NCBI GenBank assembly: GCA_949130495.1
Contig: OX422211.1
Coordinates: 448,146,719 to 448,210,718 of the forward strand
From: Sambucus nigra
Lineage: Eukaryota > Streptophyta > Magnoliopsida > Dipsacales > Adoxaceae
Direction of reading: 5' to 3'
Length of the DNA: 64,000 bases
Shown: one piece after another, positions 46,060 through 58,896 of the stretch
How the letters are laid out: each line of letters begins with the position of its first letter
Numbering within the stretch: position 1 is the first letter of the stretch
Notes under the pieces: generated by a model
Database searches by the model: none
The model's input: the letters and a program-made list of their open reading frames with translations, nothing else
Told to the model about the DNA's origin: nothing
Position numbers and translations under genes: made by a program

Positions 46060-46560
46060 CCTCTCTCTCCCTCTCTCTCACGTCGATTCATCCTCATTGT
46101 GGTGTCGCCATTCAACGCGTGCGAAGAGAACTACCTTGGAACGGAGTCTACGCTCCTTACGGTCTAGAATAGCTACTGGTCTCTCCTTGTAAATCGTGCC
46201 AGGTTGAAGTTCTATATCCTCGAGGTTTATGTGCTGGTAGATGATCTCATCCCTAAGAAATATCCTCAATACCGAAATGTGGAAAATATCATGCATCCTC
46301 TCCAAGTGATCCGATAATACCAATTGATACGCCATTGGTCAAATCCTCTTAATAATAGGGAACGGTCCCATATACCTAAGAGCCAACTTCATTTTCTTCC
46401 CAAATCTCTTCACACCCTTCATGGGAGACACCCTAATTAGCACCTGGTCACCGACCTTAAAATCCAAGTGCCTCCTCTCTGCATCAGCATAACTCTCCTA
46501 TCTATCCTAGGCAATTTGAGTCCTAGCCAGAATCATCTCCACCTTCTCCATGGTATCCCA
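46060..46560 (-). pseudogene. E7 integrase C-terminus and chromodomain-like tail
   Basis: Minus frame 46335-46078 reads LERMHDIFHISVLR, then ERPVAILDRKERRLRSKVV and VEWRHHNEDESTR, the Tekay-type integrase end and degenerate chromodomain. Upstream on the minus strand the GPY/F segment is still visible with stops. The very end runs into a CT-rich simple repeat (46043-46080). Confidence 0.85.
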
Positions 46561-47504
46561 AATGAACTCCGGTCCGATGAGTTTGTTCTCCCCCACCTCC
46601 AACCAACACGAGGGTGAAAAATAAGGTCTCCCATATAATGCCTCAAATGGTGCCATCCCAGTAATAAATTGATAACTGTTGTTGTAAGCAACTCCACTAA
46701 TAGTAAGTAGTGCTCCTAACTACCTTTAAAGTTTAAGATGCACATTCGCAACATATCCTCCAACATCAAATTTACTCCCTCTATTTGACCATCCGTCTGT
46801 GGGTGGTATGAGGTAGTCAATATCAACTCCATCCCCAATGCTTATTGAAAAATCCTCCGAAAGTGGGACACAAATGTATTGTCCTTATCCAATACGATAT
46901 TGAGTGGTACTCCATGCAACTTAATAATATCTTCAAGGAGAATATTGGAGTACTGTTATGAAGTATAGTTTGTTCAAACAGGCAAAACGTGATCTACCTT
47001 TGCCAATTGATCAATGATCACCCAGATAGAATCGTGTCCCCACTATGATGTAGGTAACCCTGTAATAAAATCCATGCAAATGATCTCCTACTTTCACATC
47101 GGAATTTGAAGAGTTTGCAGAACACTTGTGGGCCACTAATGGTCCACCTTTATTAACTTTCTTGTGGCACACTTAGACACAAAAATTGATATGTACTTTT
47201 TCATGTCTGCCCACCAATACTAGCGCCTCATGTCTCTTTACATCTCATCCGCACTAGGATGTACCATAAATCGTAACCTACAAGATTTTGTCATAACGAC
47301 TCGCCATAGCTCCTCATCCTCTAGAACTACCAATCTGCCCTGAAATCTCAGTCCTCCATATGAACCAATCGAATAATGCTCTGCCCATTCGCCTAATAAC
47401 TGCTTGACTCTCTCGTGGAAAAGATAGTTCCCTGCGTGTGCTTTTATGACCCGAACGATGATTTCAAGTGTGATAGTAAGAATGGTCATAAATGCACGTG
47501 CCAA
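46561..47504 (-). pseudogene. E7 integrase core, heavily decayed
   Basis: Minus strand from 47504: GGLRFQGRLVV and FMVHPSADEM (start of the zinc domain), then YWWADMKKYI, MDFITGLPTS, DSIWVIIDQL, a segment reading LDKDNTFVSHF (second catalytic Asp region) and SYHPQTDGQIEGVN (Glu region). At least eight stops. Order matches E1 integrase. Confidence 0.87.
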
Positions 47505-48560
47505 CTGATCATCAATAAAAAGAGATTACCACTTTGCCTTCCACATCGCTACTAACTCCACTGTTGGCTTACGACTCGAAGCATTCGCCACTACAAGTCC
47601 TCATAAGGATGCATTCGTAAAGACCTCTCTTCCCGCATTAACAACCCTCCAAGTCATCGTAAGGATGCATTCGTAAAGACCTTATAGTCAATCTATCAAT
47701 GAGGCAAAATAAGTATCGAGGCCAAAGCCAATCTAACCTCTAGCTCATCAAAGGCCTGCTGACATGCATCATCCCAAATAAATGGTATATCCTTCCTCAT
47801 CAAGTTTATTAGAGACTCGATAATCTTTGATAACCCCTAAATGAACTGATGGTAGTACCCAACCAATCCCAAAAAACTACTGACCTCCATATGTGTAGTG
47901 CGTTGTCCCCACTTCATCACTGTAGAAACCTTATCAGGATCCATCGATATCCCCTTCTCAGATACTATGTGGCCTAAGAACTGAACCTCCTGTAACCAAA
48001 AAACACATTTTTTAAACTAGAAATAGAGACGATGGTCCCGTAATGTCTGCAAGACTACTCGAAACTACTGTAAGTGCTCCTTTGCAGTCCGAGAATAAAT
48101 CAGTATGTCATCTATGAACATAATAATGAATTGATTAAGAAAGTCCCTTAACACTCTATTCATCAGGTCCATAAACACTGTCGGTGCATTGTTTAGGCCA
48201 AAAGGTATAACCAAGAACTCATACGACCCATATCTCGCCAGGAATGCTATCTTCGGGACATCTAGCTCCTAAATCCTCAGATAATGATACCCTGATCTTG
48301 AATCAATCTTAGAAAAATATGCTACACCCCTCAGCTGGTCGAACAAGTCAACAATACGGGGCAACAAATACTTGTTCCGTATAGTGACATCGTTCAACTC
48401 CCTGTAATCAATACAAAGTATCAAAGATCAATCCTTCTTCTTAAAGAACAAAACTGTAGCACCCCAATGCGAAGTACTCTTTTGAATAAATCCCTGACCT
48501 AGTAACTGCTGAATATGATCTCTAAGCTCCCTCATCTCCAAAGGATCCATACGATACGAT
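47505..48560 (-). pseudogene. E7 reverse transcriptase and RNase H, decayed
   Basis: Reads leftward from the N-terminal RT segment (IPGLPPSREIEFMIDL, MRELRDHIQQLLGQGF, HWGATVLFFKKKD) through an FDQLRG-like region to RNase H remnants near 47560-47760. Many stops. A 56-bp tandem duplication lies at 47604-47682. The reading continues from the protease without a gap. Confidence 0.85.
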
Positions 48561-48829
48561 GCACATGTGATGGGTCTCGTACCCGAAATCAAGTCAATCA
48601 TAAACTCTATCTCTCTACTAGGTGGTAACCCTGGAATCTCTTCAAATCTATCAAAAAACTCTTTGACAATCAGGATAGAATCTAGAAAAAGAATTACCTT
48701 CGAAGAAGTCTCCTCCTCATTGTAGTACAAATATGCCCTCGACCTTCCCTTGAGGTGAGGCATCACAACTAGGTATATCTCATGCCTCAGAATAGTGAAG
48801 ATGATGGACCTACCATAACAATCAACACA

Positions 48830-49170
48830 AGATCTGTATGTATCTAGCCAATCCATCCCTAAGATAACATCATACTCAGACATATCTAAAACATACAAGT
48901 CTTCCACAAATATAAGTCACCCAATATCAATCCATATGCCTATGCACACTCAATGTATACGTTCCCCTCTACCTATGGGTGAAACAATAAAAAGTATTAT
49001 GTTGGATGCAAAATCTATCATCCTTTGCTCGCGAGAAAAGCTAGTACTAATAAATGAATGCGATGCACCAGTATCAAATAAAATACATCCTACATACCCA
49101 AAAATAGGGAACATACCCTCCACTGCCTGAACTGGCGCTGGTCCCTCTCCAGGTGATATATGGTACACCC
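48830..49170 (-). pseudogene. E7 aspartic protease
   Basis: Minus frame from 49168: CILFDTGASHSFIS holds an intact DTGAS active site. After a stop the C-terminal DVILGMDWLDTYRSCVDC is in the frame from 48907. The active site is better preserved than in E1, although E7 is much older. Confidence 0.87.
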
Positions 49171-49329
49171 ACCTATACTACAACTGTGGTTGTTGCCCCT
49201 GAGGTGGGGTAGCTAGAACTAGTAGTGATGGCATTACAATCCTTGGTGGGATTGGCAGCTGCTAACACTGCCCTTGTGTTGCTTGATATCCATGCTGTTC
49301 GCCCTGCTCTTGTTCTTTATAATTACCCC

Positions 49330-49920
49330 GAGGGAACCTCTTTGCTATATGACCCTTTTATCCATAATTATAGCAACTTACGTACATCTATCTGGCTATT
49401 GGCCCTAATAGACTCGACCCTACTGGCCTTGGCCTTGTTGGCCATGCTTGTCCCGATCATTGGAACTCTTGTACCTCTTATTCTTATTAGTCGCCTATGA
49501 CCCCCATAAAACGTTGGGTTCCCTCACTGCCATTTCCATTCATCTTACCCTGCTAGTTCGATGTCTCTGAGCTGGGTATCTTCTCTCCTTACTTTTTTAA
49601 AATGCCCTGTGATCCCGACAATGCTGTAAAATAAAATTCACCACCTGAGTGTAGGTGGTCAAAGCCGAATTCCCCAATAAAGACTTCCTGATTTGCCAAG
49701 TAGTCCCTAGCATAAACTTTTTTTCTTCGGTGTTTACCTCGTCCTCAACAAAATAAGACATTGCGATAAACTCCTCCTCATATCCTGCTACTGTGCGACC
49801 TTCATGCTTAAGGTCCATTAATTTCCTACTCATCTCGAATTTCATAGTCGGTGGGAAATGTTTACCCCCAAACTTGACCCGAAACTTGTCAATATTCAAC
49901 CTGTGCCGCTCCTCCAGTGT
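49330..49920 (-). pseudogene. E7 gag with zinc-knuckle remnant
   Basis: Minus frame 49899-49597 carries the retrotransposon gag core (FPPTMKFEMSRKLMDL; GRTVAGYEEEFIAMS), as in Tekay elements. A decayed knuckle near 49340-49385 reads CYNYG, stop, KGHIAKRF, with the last Cys lost. The N-terminal part up to about 50400 is degenerate. Confidence 0.82.
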
Positions 49921-50532
49921 GGTGATAGACTCCCCCCTCTGTAAGGCAGCCCCTACCAGTTAAAATGAGACTAATATCCACTTGTACACTAGCGTGCACT
50001 TAACCATACTCAAGTGTCGATTAACATCCTTATTCCACCAACTGACCACCAATATATCGGGACTCCTAACAAACTCTGGGGGGTGGAACTTAGTGAAGGC
50101 CTACCTATCTCTCTCCCATACTGAGTCCTGTGCCTATATGGGTAACACCATTTACTGCGGGGGTGGTGGCAGTGACTACTGCTACGGTGGCTGAAAATGC
50201 TGAAGCATAGCGGCCATCGTCATAAAGACTACTTGTGTCACAATCGTGGAAATATCTGCTGGATTAACCATGGGTTAGGCAAATGGTGGTTGTAGGTGGA
50301 GTTGGTGGTGGCTGTGGGTAGGGATATGGCTCTTACTGAGCCCCCTCTTCTGTAGTCCGTGTGGTGGTGCATCATAGTTTACTTTGCCTACCGTTTGCCA
50401 TCTGAAAGAAAACAAGGTTCGTTTTAGTTACAAAGCGTAGAGATGATTCCTAATCATAAGCTCTACATATCAAAGAACGCAACTCAGAACATAATGAACG
50501 CACAAAGATCCTAAGGACGTTAGAACCTAGAT
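49921..50532 (-). other. E7 gag N-terminus and leader, decayed
   Basis: Between the gag core and the PBS. Contains G-rich plus-strand patches (GGTGGTTGTAGGTGGAG near 50286) that on the minus strand would encode a P/T-rich gag N-terminus, as in other Tekay elements. No open frame. Confidence 0.5.
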
Positions 50533-50544
50533 GCTCTGATACCA
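50533..50544 (-). promoter_or_regulatory. E7 primer-binding site
   Basis: TGGTATCAGAGC on the minus strand, two bases inside the right LTR; perfect match to the initiator-Met type. Confidence 0.9.
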
Positions 50545-50546
50545 AT

Positions 50547-50642
50547 TGTAACAATTCCCATTTTCCACATAAATGTTGGCCAGACACAAAACACAAAATA
50601 TGAAGCTTATCTTACAATCTATATCATGCTTAGCACTAAACC

Positions 50643-50694
<52 letters not shown>

Positions 50695-51266
50695 AGAAGA
50701 AGAACAATATAAATAACTGAACTATAATAAAATAAAAATCTCTAATAAAACTGAGTCCATTTAGTATAAATCTTACTTATACAATAGTCTCAAGTGAAAT
50801 ATAAATGATTGGAGCCACCTCAATTCACAAATAAACTCCTGAATACAAATGACTATTGGAATGCCAATTGAAAAGAATTAGAAACTCCTACAATAAGGAT
50901 GATGAACTGGATCTCCAAGCACTGAAACTCTGACTACTCTGTCCTTCTTCTCTGGTATAACTATAATAATACACGAGAAAAAAATATTTTATAGTTTTAG
51001 GTCAGGGCCCGAAAGTTATAAGAAATATCTATATTACTTAAAAATATTAAATGCAACCCGTTTACACCTCATGTTGACACTCATGTAAATAATACCTCAC
51101 CCATCCTTTAATTTGATATAGTCCCAATTAATCGTACCCAATCCATACCTTACCACATTAAGGCACCTTTTTATATAAGTAAAACATAGAGTATAAACCA
51201 ATAGCCCTAGGGCCCCACTGTCTCTCAATTTTCATATCATTTAAAAAAAAGTTAGGGTTGTTATAT
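50547..51266 (-). repeat. E7 5' LTR (right LTR), recognisable part
   Basis: TGTAACAATTCCCATTTTCC at its inner end. Homologous in reverse to E4 (22700-23339), including CAGGGCCCGAAAGTTATAAG. After about 51050 the similarity stops. A possible outer end is GGGTTGTTATA at about 51266, which would make this LTR far shorter than the left one through internal deletion; alternatively it runs on to the Copia insertion. Confidence 0.7.
50643..50692 (+). repeat. (AAT)n microsatellite in E7 right LTR
   Basis: About 16 units at the same position of the LTR as (CAT)n(TTA)n in E4 and the short CAT/ATA runs in the left LTR (30600-30630). Confidence 0.95.
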
Positions 51267-51537
51267 CTTTAGCCCTGATAACCTTGGCCTCTATAGACTT
51301 ACATAATTAATCATCCTGATCTCTATCCCTTTCTAAAATACATGTGGTCATGTAGCGCATTAATGCAACACCATGCAACTAGTCTATTACAATCCACCCC
51401 CTTAGGGAGCCCAAATTACCCTGTTGATATAAAATCAACAATCACCCAACATGTTGACACACTTATTCCAGATGAATTTTAGCTCTAATACCATTATGTT
51501 ATACTATTCTACCATTACTGAAATTTGTCCTCCCTTT
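51267..51537. other. Unassigned sequence before E10
   Basis: 270 bases, no gene. Contains the dyad TGTTGATATAAAATCAACA. Either the outer part of the E7 LTR or older host sequence. Confidence 0.4.
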
Positions 51538-53090
51538 TGTTTAAGTTTTCTTCTTAAAACCATGTATGACGTTTACTTCCCAGTAAAGGCCTGTGAGTTC
51601 ATTTTGAAATATGAATAATGGTTATGATATTGCTCTGCATTTATGCTTTAAATATATTTTATACATGTCTAACAATTGTACTTAGTAGGAATTCTGGTGA
51701 GTTGGGTTCGACTTAATCACCGGAGACTGAAATTTTGAATATAGTACTATTAAATAATTCACAACTTAGATAGGAAGTTGACATCTTATCGGAACGATTG
51801 CAGTACAATCCTAGTGGTTAATTTCAAACTAAGAGAATTTGCCCAATGGTTTAAGAACTTGTATGATAGTTCTAAGGAGGATTGTGATCGGTACATCCAG
51901 GAATGTATTGAATAGAACCACCCGTGAGATATTAAGTCTAAGGGCTGTCTCGATTATAATTAGTTAATATAACAACATTTTCAAAGGGTGCATAGATTCT
52001 TGTTTTAAAAAATTATGAGTATTATAATGCTTGCACAATTATTGTTTTGACTGTTATGGGTGCTGTTAAATTTTTTATTAGGTCAATAGATCCTCGCAAA
52101 TTGGGCAATCGTTGTGTGACTAGATCTAAGATCATCATTCATAGAGATTAGCATCCAAGGGATATCTTGGATTATAATACCCCCTTGATAGACTTTTAAG
52201 TTTTATTTCCACCAGTTAAACCCATCCGGTGGGTAATTTTATAATTCGGTGGAGTAACAAATATGTTAAGTCTGAGAATCAAGGAATTGATCAGAAGTTG
52301 GTTAAAATCAATTGACAACAAATTGATTTTATTAATGAGTATCGAAATATTAATGTGGGGAATCATATTATGTACCATGATTAACTTTACAAATAAGACC
52401 TCTTTATGTCCGAGTGATTAGAGATAATTAAATTTGAGTGCAATTGTGATTATTTAGCGAAGTTAAAGAAAGAAAATTATTGCGATAATTATAATTAGGA
52501 TTTCAGAGTATTTATTTGGAATCTGATTTAATTATTTATCCCGTGTCCCTAGTATAGTCTAATACCAAAGCAGTAGGCCCAAAATTTCTAGAATCCCAAT
52601 TTTACTAAATCCCATGACTCATACCTATTTATATAAATGTAAGCTAGGGTTTTAAGTTAATGATTCATTATGGAGTGTTAGAGAGGGAGATGAAAAATAT
52701 TATTAATATTTTTATGAAGGGGTTTGGAGAGAAAAGATGTTTTTTCTTATATTTCTCTAGCATGTCATCTCCAAGAGTGCCCACGCACAAGGCTTAAGTT
52801 GGGTTGATCATATGCTATATGGATCGAGGCATTCAAATTATTCTAATAAGGCTTTTGGAGATCTTGGATGGTCAATAACATTATCATCATCATCATCATC
52901 ATCATCATTATAAAACTATTTTTCTTCACACGAATCACAACGAGATCTAAAGTGGTATGGATTCTTGAAACCTTAGATTTAATCTTTAAACCCAATTTTT
53001 GATTTCTATTTAATTCATGATTACTCAAAGATATCAGAGCTAAATAATTTACACATTTTAAAATATCAATCCTGATATATTTTTCCAATA
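51538..53090 (+). repeat. E10 5' LTR
   Basis: Starts TGTTTAAG, ends TTTTTCCAATA before the PBS. Diagnostic blocks shared with the 3' LTR: GGTACATCCAGGAATGTA, TTCCACCAGTTAAACCC, GGAATCATATTATGTACCAT and AATAAGACCTCTTTAT. An (ATC)n run lies at 52883-52909. Confidence 0.88.
52883..52909 (+). repeat. (ATC)n microsatellite in E10 5' LTR
   Basis: Nine units; the 3' LTR has only three at the same place (62346-62356). Confidence 0.9.
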
Positions 53091-53092
53091 AT

Positions 53093-53103
53093 TGGTATTA
53101 GAG
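53093..53103 (+). promoter_or_regulatory. E10 primer-binding site
   Basis: TGGTATTAGAG, a one-base variant of the initiator-Met site, two bases after the LTR. Confidence 0.78.
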
Positions 53104-56100
53104 TTCCAACTGAGATTGATCTTATTTTTAAAAGGTCCATGTTGTCCAACTGTGAAAGCCCTAATTTTAGATGTTGTAGGATTGTATATCTTTGTGTTTG
53201 GCTTCGTACTAACATGTTTTTTTAGTTCTTTGTTTGAATCCCCTCCTTTATGGCCACATATGCTTTTTCTGCGTGAATGGATCCTATGGTAGTTTATCTA
53301 TAGTTATTTTTCTCTCTTAGATTCAATATGGTTATAAGAGTTAGGTTTTTGTAATTATTTCATCATCTATGTATTTGGACAAGATTGTGACGGTATTTAG
53401 TGTTTATTCACACTTAGCATCACGTATTTATATGGGTTTGGGTGATGATAAAAGTTTTGTAAAGTTTGACGATGATCCGAAGGAGTTATAAACGTTTTTG
53501 CATGCAAATCCCGTAAGGAAGATGAAGCTAGTAGTCTACAAGGCCGAATCGATCCGGACGCCCGTCAGATCAATCCGTTAAGGGGTCGGATTGATTTGGT
53601 GACAGTTTAACCGATCCAACCAAGGCATTCAGCGGTGGTTTGTCCTTTTTATGGTGGTTTCAGTTGACTTGCATGGTAGTTCTTCTTCATCATTCTTCCC
53701 AGACCAGATTGGATTATTTCCAGTAAGGAAGATCATCAAGAATTATTATTTTAATTGAAGTCTACATTGAGTCGAACTCTACGTCATGAACAATTCTTAT
53801 TTTGTGAGGATTCTTAGTCTTTAAGAGTTTTATTTCAAGAAGAGTTCTAGGCCATGATTGATAGGGGCATTTTTTATCCTTATTGTTTTATTTTCGTTTT
53901 GCAAAGATTTTTTATATTTGCATGTTGTCTACTTTATTTTATGTTGCATAATTTCATGTGCTAATTGATTAATTAGGGATACCCATTTTTATAGACAACA
54001 TGTGTTTTAGTTTTGAGATCGGTCTAGATCATATTTTTTCCTGAAAATTATGTTTTTATTTATTATTTTCTAAATTAAATTTAATTAGGTAATTAATTTA
54101 AAGATATAAATTAAATTTTAATCTTTGAGTTTTATTTTAATTTTAAAATATTTTTATTTTTGAAAAATTAAAATAGTGAGGTTGGGTAATTTAATATATA
54201 CAAGTAAATTGAGAAATTACCAAGAATTTAATTCGGGCATTTAGAATTGAATGAATAATTTTTTAGTATACCCTCAAATTTAAAATATTAAGTGGGTGAG
54301 GGGTTTTCGTATAAATCCCACGGTTTCCATTGGAGTTTTGAGAATTGCATTGTGATTAATTTATCGTGTTAGCTAGTCTTCTCCTAACAAATGGAATTAA
54401 TCAGGGCATCTGGTATTCTTAAAACTGTTAAGTAATAGTTCTAAGAATTTAATGTGAGTAAGTTAGGTTCCCTTAACGGAGAATTTCTTCACGAGCAGAT
54501 TCAGATTCGAGGAATGAACCGAGGGTTTCTTTTAAATAAAATTATAATATCCTCTCAACGGAGTCATTGTTATTTATTGTGGAACCAAAAAATGTCGGCT
54601 ATTCATTACTCTGGACACAAGTTTCTTGAACTATAGAAATAACATAATGAAAGATGACAATCTATCTTCAAGGTGGGGTGATTTAGGCTTTTAACGAGAA
54701 ATCTCACTTCATAAGGGAAAAAGGATGTCCGACGGGATTAGTTTTTAATTGGCGCTAGAGGGATGTCATTTTAAAATTTAATCAAATTAATTCTCGTATT
54801 TAAATTGGATTTTTTTTTCAATTTAATGATTATAAGATTTCAAAAATGAATCCAACCTTTTCTCATTGTTTTTGTCTTAAAGTTTTATCTGGAATAATTT
54901 TCAAGGAATGAAAATGTAATTGGACATTGCAATAAATTAAATGGATAATAAACTTATTTAACCCATGAGTCCCATAAAAGTTTTAAAATCGTGATGTGAT
55001 TATCTCCTCACGACAGCTCGTCCGACCCCCAAACAGATGGTATTAATCATGAAATCATTGTATTATAAAATTTATGATGATTATTTTAAATTTAGTATTA
55101 CATATGTGTCGGTCTTCCCAATGGGGAAGTTATATATGTACTTATTTTATTTTGAAGAATTAACCGATGAGATTTTGTTAACAACTATGTTGGTTGATGA
55201 CACTTATGTAAGAATCATGTTCCTGAAATGATCTCGATCATTGACTAAACAAATTATTATTTGGATTAGATATAGTAGGAATACCTGAATCCATTTTGTA
55301 ATTTGGGAGTGAGCATCATCGGTAGCTAATGGATGGTGTTAGATAGAGAGAATGGCTTTACTTATTTCCTAAAAGGTACGTATGAGGTAGGGGTAAGTCT
55401 TAGGTACAACGGTTTGGGGTTAAGGAAGTTCACATTCCTCGATAGAAAATAGTCGAATGGCAGGTATTCTGACTAAAATTAGTTAGAATTTTTATAGCAA
55501 TGTGTCCGATTTTACTATCTATGTAAGAAAAATGACATGCTAATGATTTTTCTCTTAAAAGTAAGTGCATGATTTATGGTATGATCTATAGGATCAAGAC
55601 TACAACTTGTTGCCGAGGTTCCTGGTAAAAGGTAAATTATTTAAAAGAAAGGTTCCTAGATATGGGCAATTAGAATAAGGCATCAATATAAAAAGTGGAA
55701 ACTATTTTTAGACTATGGTGAAGACATAAAGTTAGTGTAGGTTAATTATTTAATATACATGGTTTTAAGAAAGTTCATTTCGTTTACTAAATTTGTTTTG
55801 AATAGATATTCGATTATTTTAATAAAAGTATTTTTTAAAATCAAAATTAGGATATCTTTATCCGTTCTGGTACATTGGAAAATAATTTATACATTATTAG
55901 GTTTGTCTCACCAATACTGCAAAATATTAAAATAAATAATATTTATGGATAAATCATTAAATAGAAAGTTTCCTTATAGAACCAAATTGTCTCCCACGCT
56001 TAGGCTATATTATTCTTAAAGTGATTTGAAGAGTGGTTTAAAATGAACAACTGAGTTCATTGGAAGTGGAGGCACTTCTAGCCTTAAATTCCATTTAGAA

Positions 56101-56150
56101 GGTAAAATGATCAAGGTGCCTTTACGACCAAAAGATAAAAAGCCAAAGAT
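53104..56150 (+). other. E10 leader, gag and protease region, unrecognisable
   Basis: Three kilobases that should hold leader, gag and protease. I could not identify a knuckle or protease motif; stops are dense. Near 53547-53619 the leader carries spaced dyads (AATCGATCCGG, GATCAATCCG, CGGATTGATT, CCGATCC). Confidence 0.55.
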
Positions 56151-56820
56151 GCATTGGAAATGGTTCATTTGGATTAGTGTGGTTCTAAGACTACTCGATC
56201 AAGAGGTGGTTTTGAGTTATTCTTTGATTTCATTGATGATTGCTCAAAGTTAGGACATGCTTACCTTATGCACCACAAGTTTGAATCCTTTGATTAGTTC
56301 AAAGTTTATAAGACTAAGGTGAAGCATATGTGAGGTAAATTAATACAAAATCTACGATATAATTGTGGGGTGTATACCTCTTGGGAGAGTTAAGGGATCA
56401 TTTATCATAGGTGTAAGTTTATATCCTTATTATCTACACCGGGTATTCCATTTTAGAATGGTGTAGAGGAAAGGAAGGAATAAAACTTTAAAATATGAAT
56501 AAGTCCATGGTTAGTTATTCAAGACCGCGATATTATTATTGAGATTTTATGAAAGAAGAGAAAATATACATTCTAAATTTAGTTTATCATCAATCACTCT
56601 CATTGACTCCCTTTGAACATTGGACTGAGCGCAATCTCATTCTAGGTTATGTTCGAATTTGGGGGTGCCCGACACTTGTGCTATGGAAGGATCCGAGGAA
56701 GTTAAAACTAAGACAGAGGCATGTCTCTTTATTACTTATCCCAAAGGTTGAAGAGGTAGTTTGTATTACATTCCTAAGAAGAAGAAGGTCGTTGATTACA
56801 TCAATGTCTGGTTCTTAAAA
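56151..56820 (+). pseudogene. E10 integrase (Copia), decayed
   Basis: Core with stops at 56180-56540: RGGFELFFDFIDDCSKLGHAY and LMHHKFESFD, matching the Copia integrase pattern GGFEYFITFTDDYSR, with the DD. Then 56549-56818 holds the C-terminal part: YILNLVYHQS, TPFEHWTERN and VRIWGCPTLVL, the well-known Copia xRIWGC motif. Lies before RT, which marks Copia rather than Gypsy order. Confidence 0.87.
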
Positions 56821-57099
56821 GAGAATTGTGTAATAAACTACATGCCCAAGTGTAAGTTAGTCTTACAAGATAAAATGGAACATTATATAACAAGTGTTTC
56901 TGACAACCCGTACACAATGAGATACAATAAGATATCAATAATACAATTACCGATGGTAGTGGAAATACTACTGATGAACAGGATTCACATTTCACTGATA
57001 CCGGATAAAAATTAGTGCCACATCATAGTGGGAGCATCAAAAGAGATCCTAAAAAGGATAGATTTTGGGGTGATCGTTCTGATGAGATACCAGGAAAAC

Positions 57100-57800
57100 A
57101 CAAATTGGATCCTAAGAACTCCAATGAGGCATTCCAAGGCAAGTATTTTTGCTTTGACTTATGATTAGGGATACCAAAAGGAGATTCAATGTATTCGAAT
57201 TAAGTTTTGAAACTTGTAGACTTTTTAATGTGGTAAAACTCATCGAGTGTAAGTGTATTTATAAGAAGTTAAAAGATATATAGATGGAAAGGTGAAAACC
57301 TTCAAGGCAAGGCTTTCGAAAGGGTTGACTCAGAAAGAAAGGGATTGACTATGAGCAAAACGTCTCACGGTAGCCATTTTAAAGTCTGTCGGGATTCTTT
57401 TAATGTCAATATTGCGTTCTCAAATGATTATCTTGACAAGTACATAATAAGAAGTCATAAAATAAAATTGACTTAAGCTTGTGAGATCCATTTATGGACT
57501 TGAGCGTACATCAATGTCTTAGAACATTTGGCTTGATCAGGTAATCAATCTTTTAATTTTGATCAAAGTCCGAATTATACTTTTTTGTATAAGAAGCATG
57601 ACAGAATCATGGTGGTATTTTTAGTACTATTTGTGGATAATATTTCCCTAATCGGTAATAAGGTGGGAGTATTACTTACATAAGAATGTGGTTGTCCAAG
57701 TAACTCGATATAAAGTACTTAGGATTATCTAGACACAATCTTATAATCAATATTTTGCTGGATCGATTAAGAGGATATCAAGATTATCCAAAGTTGCTTA
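57100..57800 (+). pseudogene. E10 reverse transcriptase (Copia), decayed
   Basis: KGLTQKERD, GIDYEQ-NVSR-like region then AILKSVGIL (57320-57410), corresponding to the Copia RT opening K.GYTQ..GIDYEETFSPVA..KS.R. The palm is at 57590-57680: LYKKHDRIMVVFLVLFVDNISLIGN, where the catalytic YVDD has become FVDN. Later a segment resembling WLSKQFDMKDLG is near 57690. Stops throughout. Confidence 0.85.
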
Positions 57801-58462
57801 TATCGATGTTCTATTCACAATATTAGCATCGAAATTCCATGGAAATATTTTTATTTCATGTATAGATAAAAAATATGAGGAATATACCTAATGCTTCGAC
57901 AGTGGGCAACCTCAAGTATGTTATATAATGTGTGAGACCAAGATCGGTTATTCTTTTAGCATGGTCAACATATTTTAGTCTCATAGTCTTATACATTTTA
58001 AGTTCAAAGACTAAGTTTTCAGTCAAATAAAAATTCTAAGTTTTCGACTGAAAATATGTGTTTACCTAAGGATATTGACTAATAAGTTGTAGGAGTGAAA
58101 AGCAATCTTATATTTTCATCTCACCAAGGAGGATCAAGTTGTTATCACTTCAAAGGTAACTGAATAGGCTATATGGGGGTCGGTAACATCCTATGTAGTC
58201 TAGATGAGGTTCCTTCAAGTGAAATTGGCTATTACACTTTTTAGTATTCATAGCAGTATGATTGTAAATTCGAGAGAAATCATAACCCATAACGGGTTAA
58301 GCAAATTGAGAGTAAATTTCACATAGTTCAATAGATCGAACAAGAAATATGATAATATAATGGCCAATGTTGTATCGGATAACAACCGATTTATACTTCT
58401 ACACATAGGAAACAAACTACCGATTAGGTGGGTTGGGAGTTGGATACATAGATTCAAGACTA
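57801..58462 (+). pseudogene. E10 RNase H, decayed
   Basis: A segment like PNASTVGNLKYVI (57880) matches the Copia YASAVGSLMYA motif between RT and RNase H. Near the end RVKQIESKFHIVQ (about 58297) matches K.KHI..R.H.IRE. The polypurine tract follows. Confidence 0.75.
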
Positions 58463-58477
58463 AATGGGGTATTATTT
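58463..58477 (+). promoter_or_regulatory. E10 polypurine tract
   Basis: AAATGGGGTATTATT just before the LTR (TGGGTTTT); resembles the AAGTGGGAGATTGTT of many Copia elements. Confidence 0.7.
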
Positions 58478-58896
58478 GGGTTTTATTCATAAAACTATGT
58501 ATGGCGTTTAATTTTCAGTAAAGGAGTGTTAGTTCAATTTGAAATAAGAATCATGATTATGGAAATGCCTTATATTTATTCTTTAATATATTTTTGACAT
58601 ATTGGTTAATTGTACTTAATATAAATTTTGATGAGTTGGATTCGAATTGTTCACGGAAGATCAGAATTGCGATTTTAGTTTTATTGAACAGTTCACAGCC
58701 TAGATAGGGAGTTGACTCCTATCAGAATAGTTGAGGTACAATCCTCGTGGTTTATTTCAAACCAAGATAACCTGTTTGAGGGTTTGAGAACTTATATGAT
58801 AGTTTGAGTGAGGATTATGACTGGTACATCCAGGAATGTACTGAACAGGGCCACCCATGAGATTTTAAGTTTAAGGATTGTCTTAATTAGACTTAG
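58478..58896 (+). repeat. E10 3' LTR, left part
   Basis: Aligns to 51538-51965. Interrupted by E11 after ACTTAG. Confidence 0.85.

Noticed and set aside
53092..53292. 66-residue frame after the E10 PBS
   Set aside because: Lies in the leader of a decayed element, no motif.
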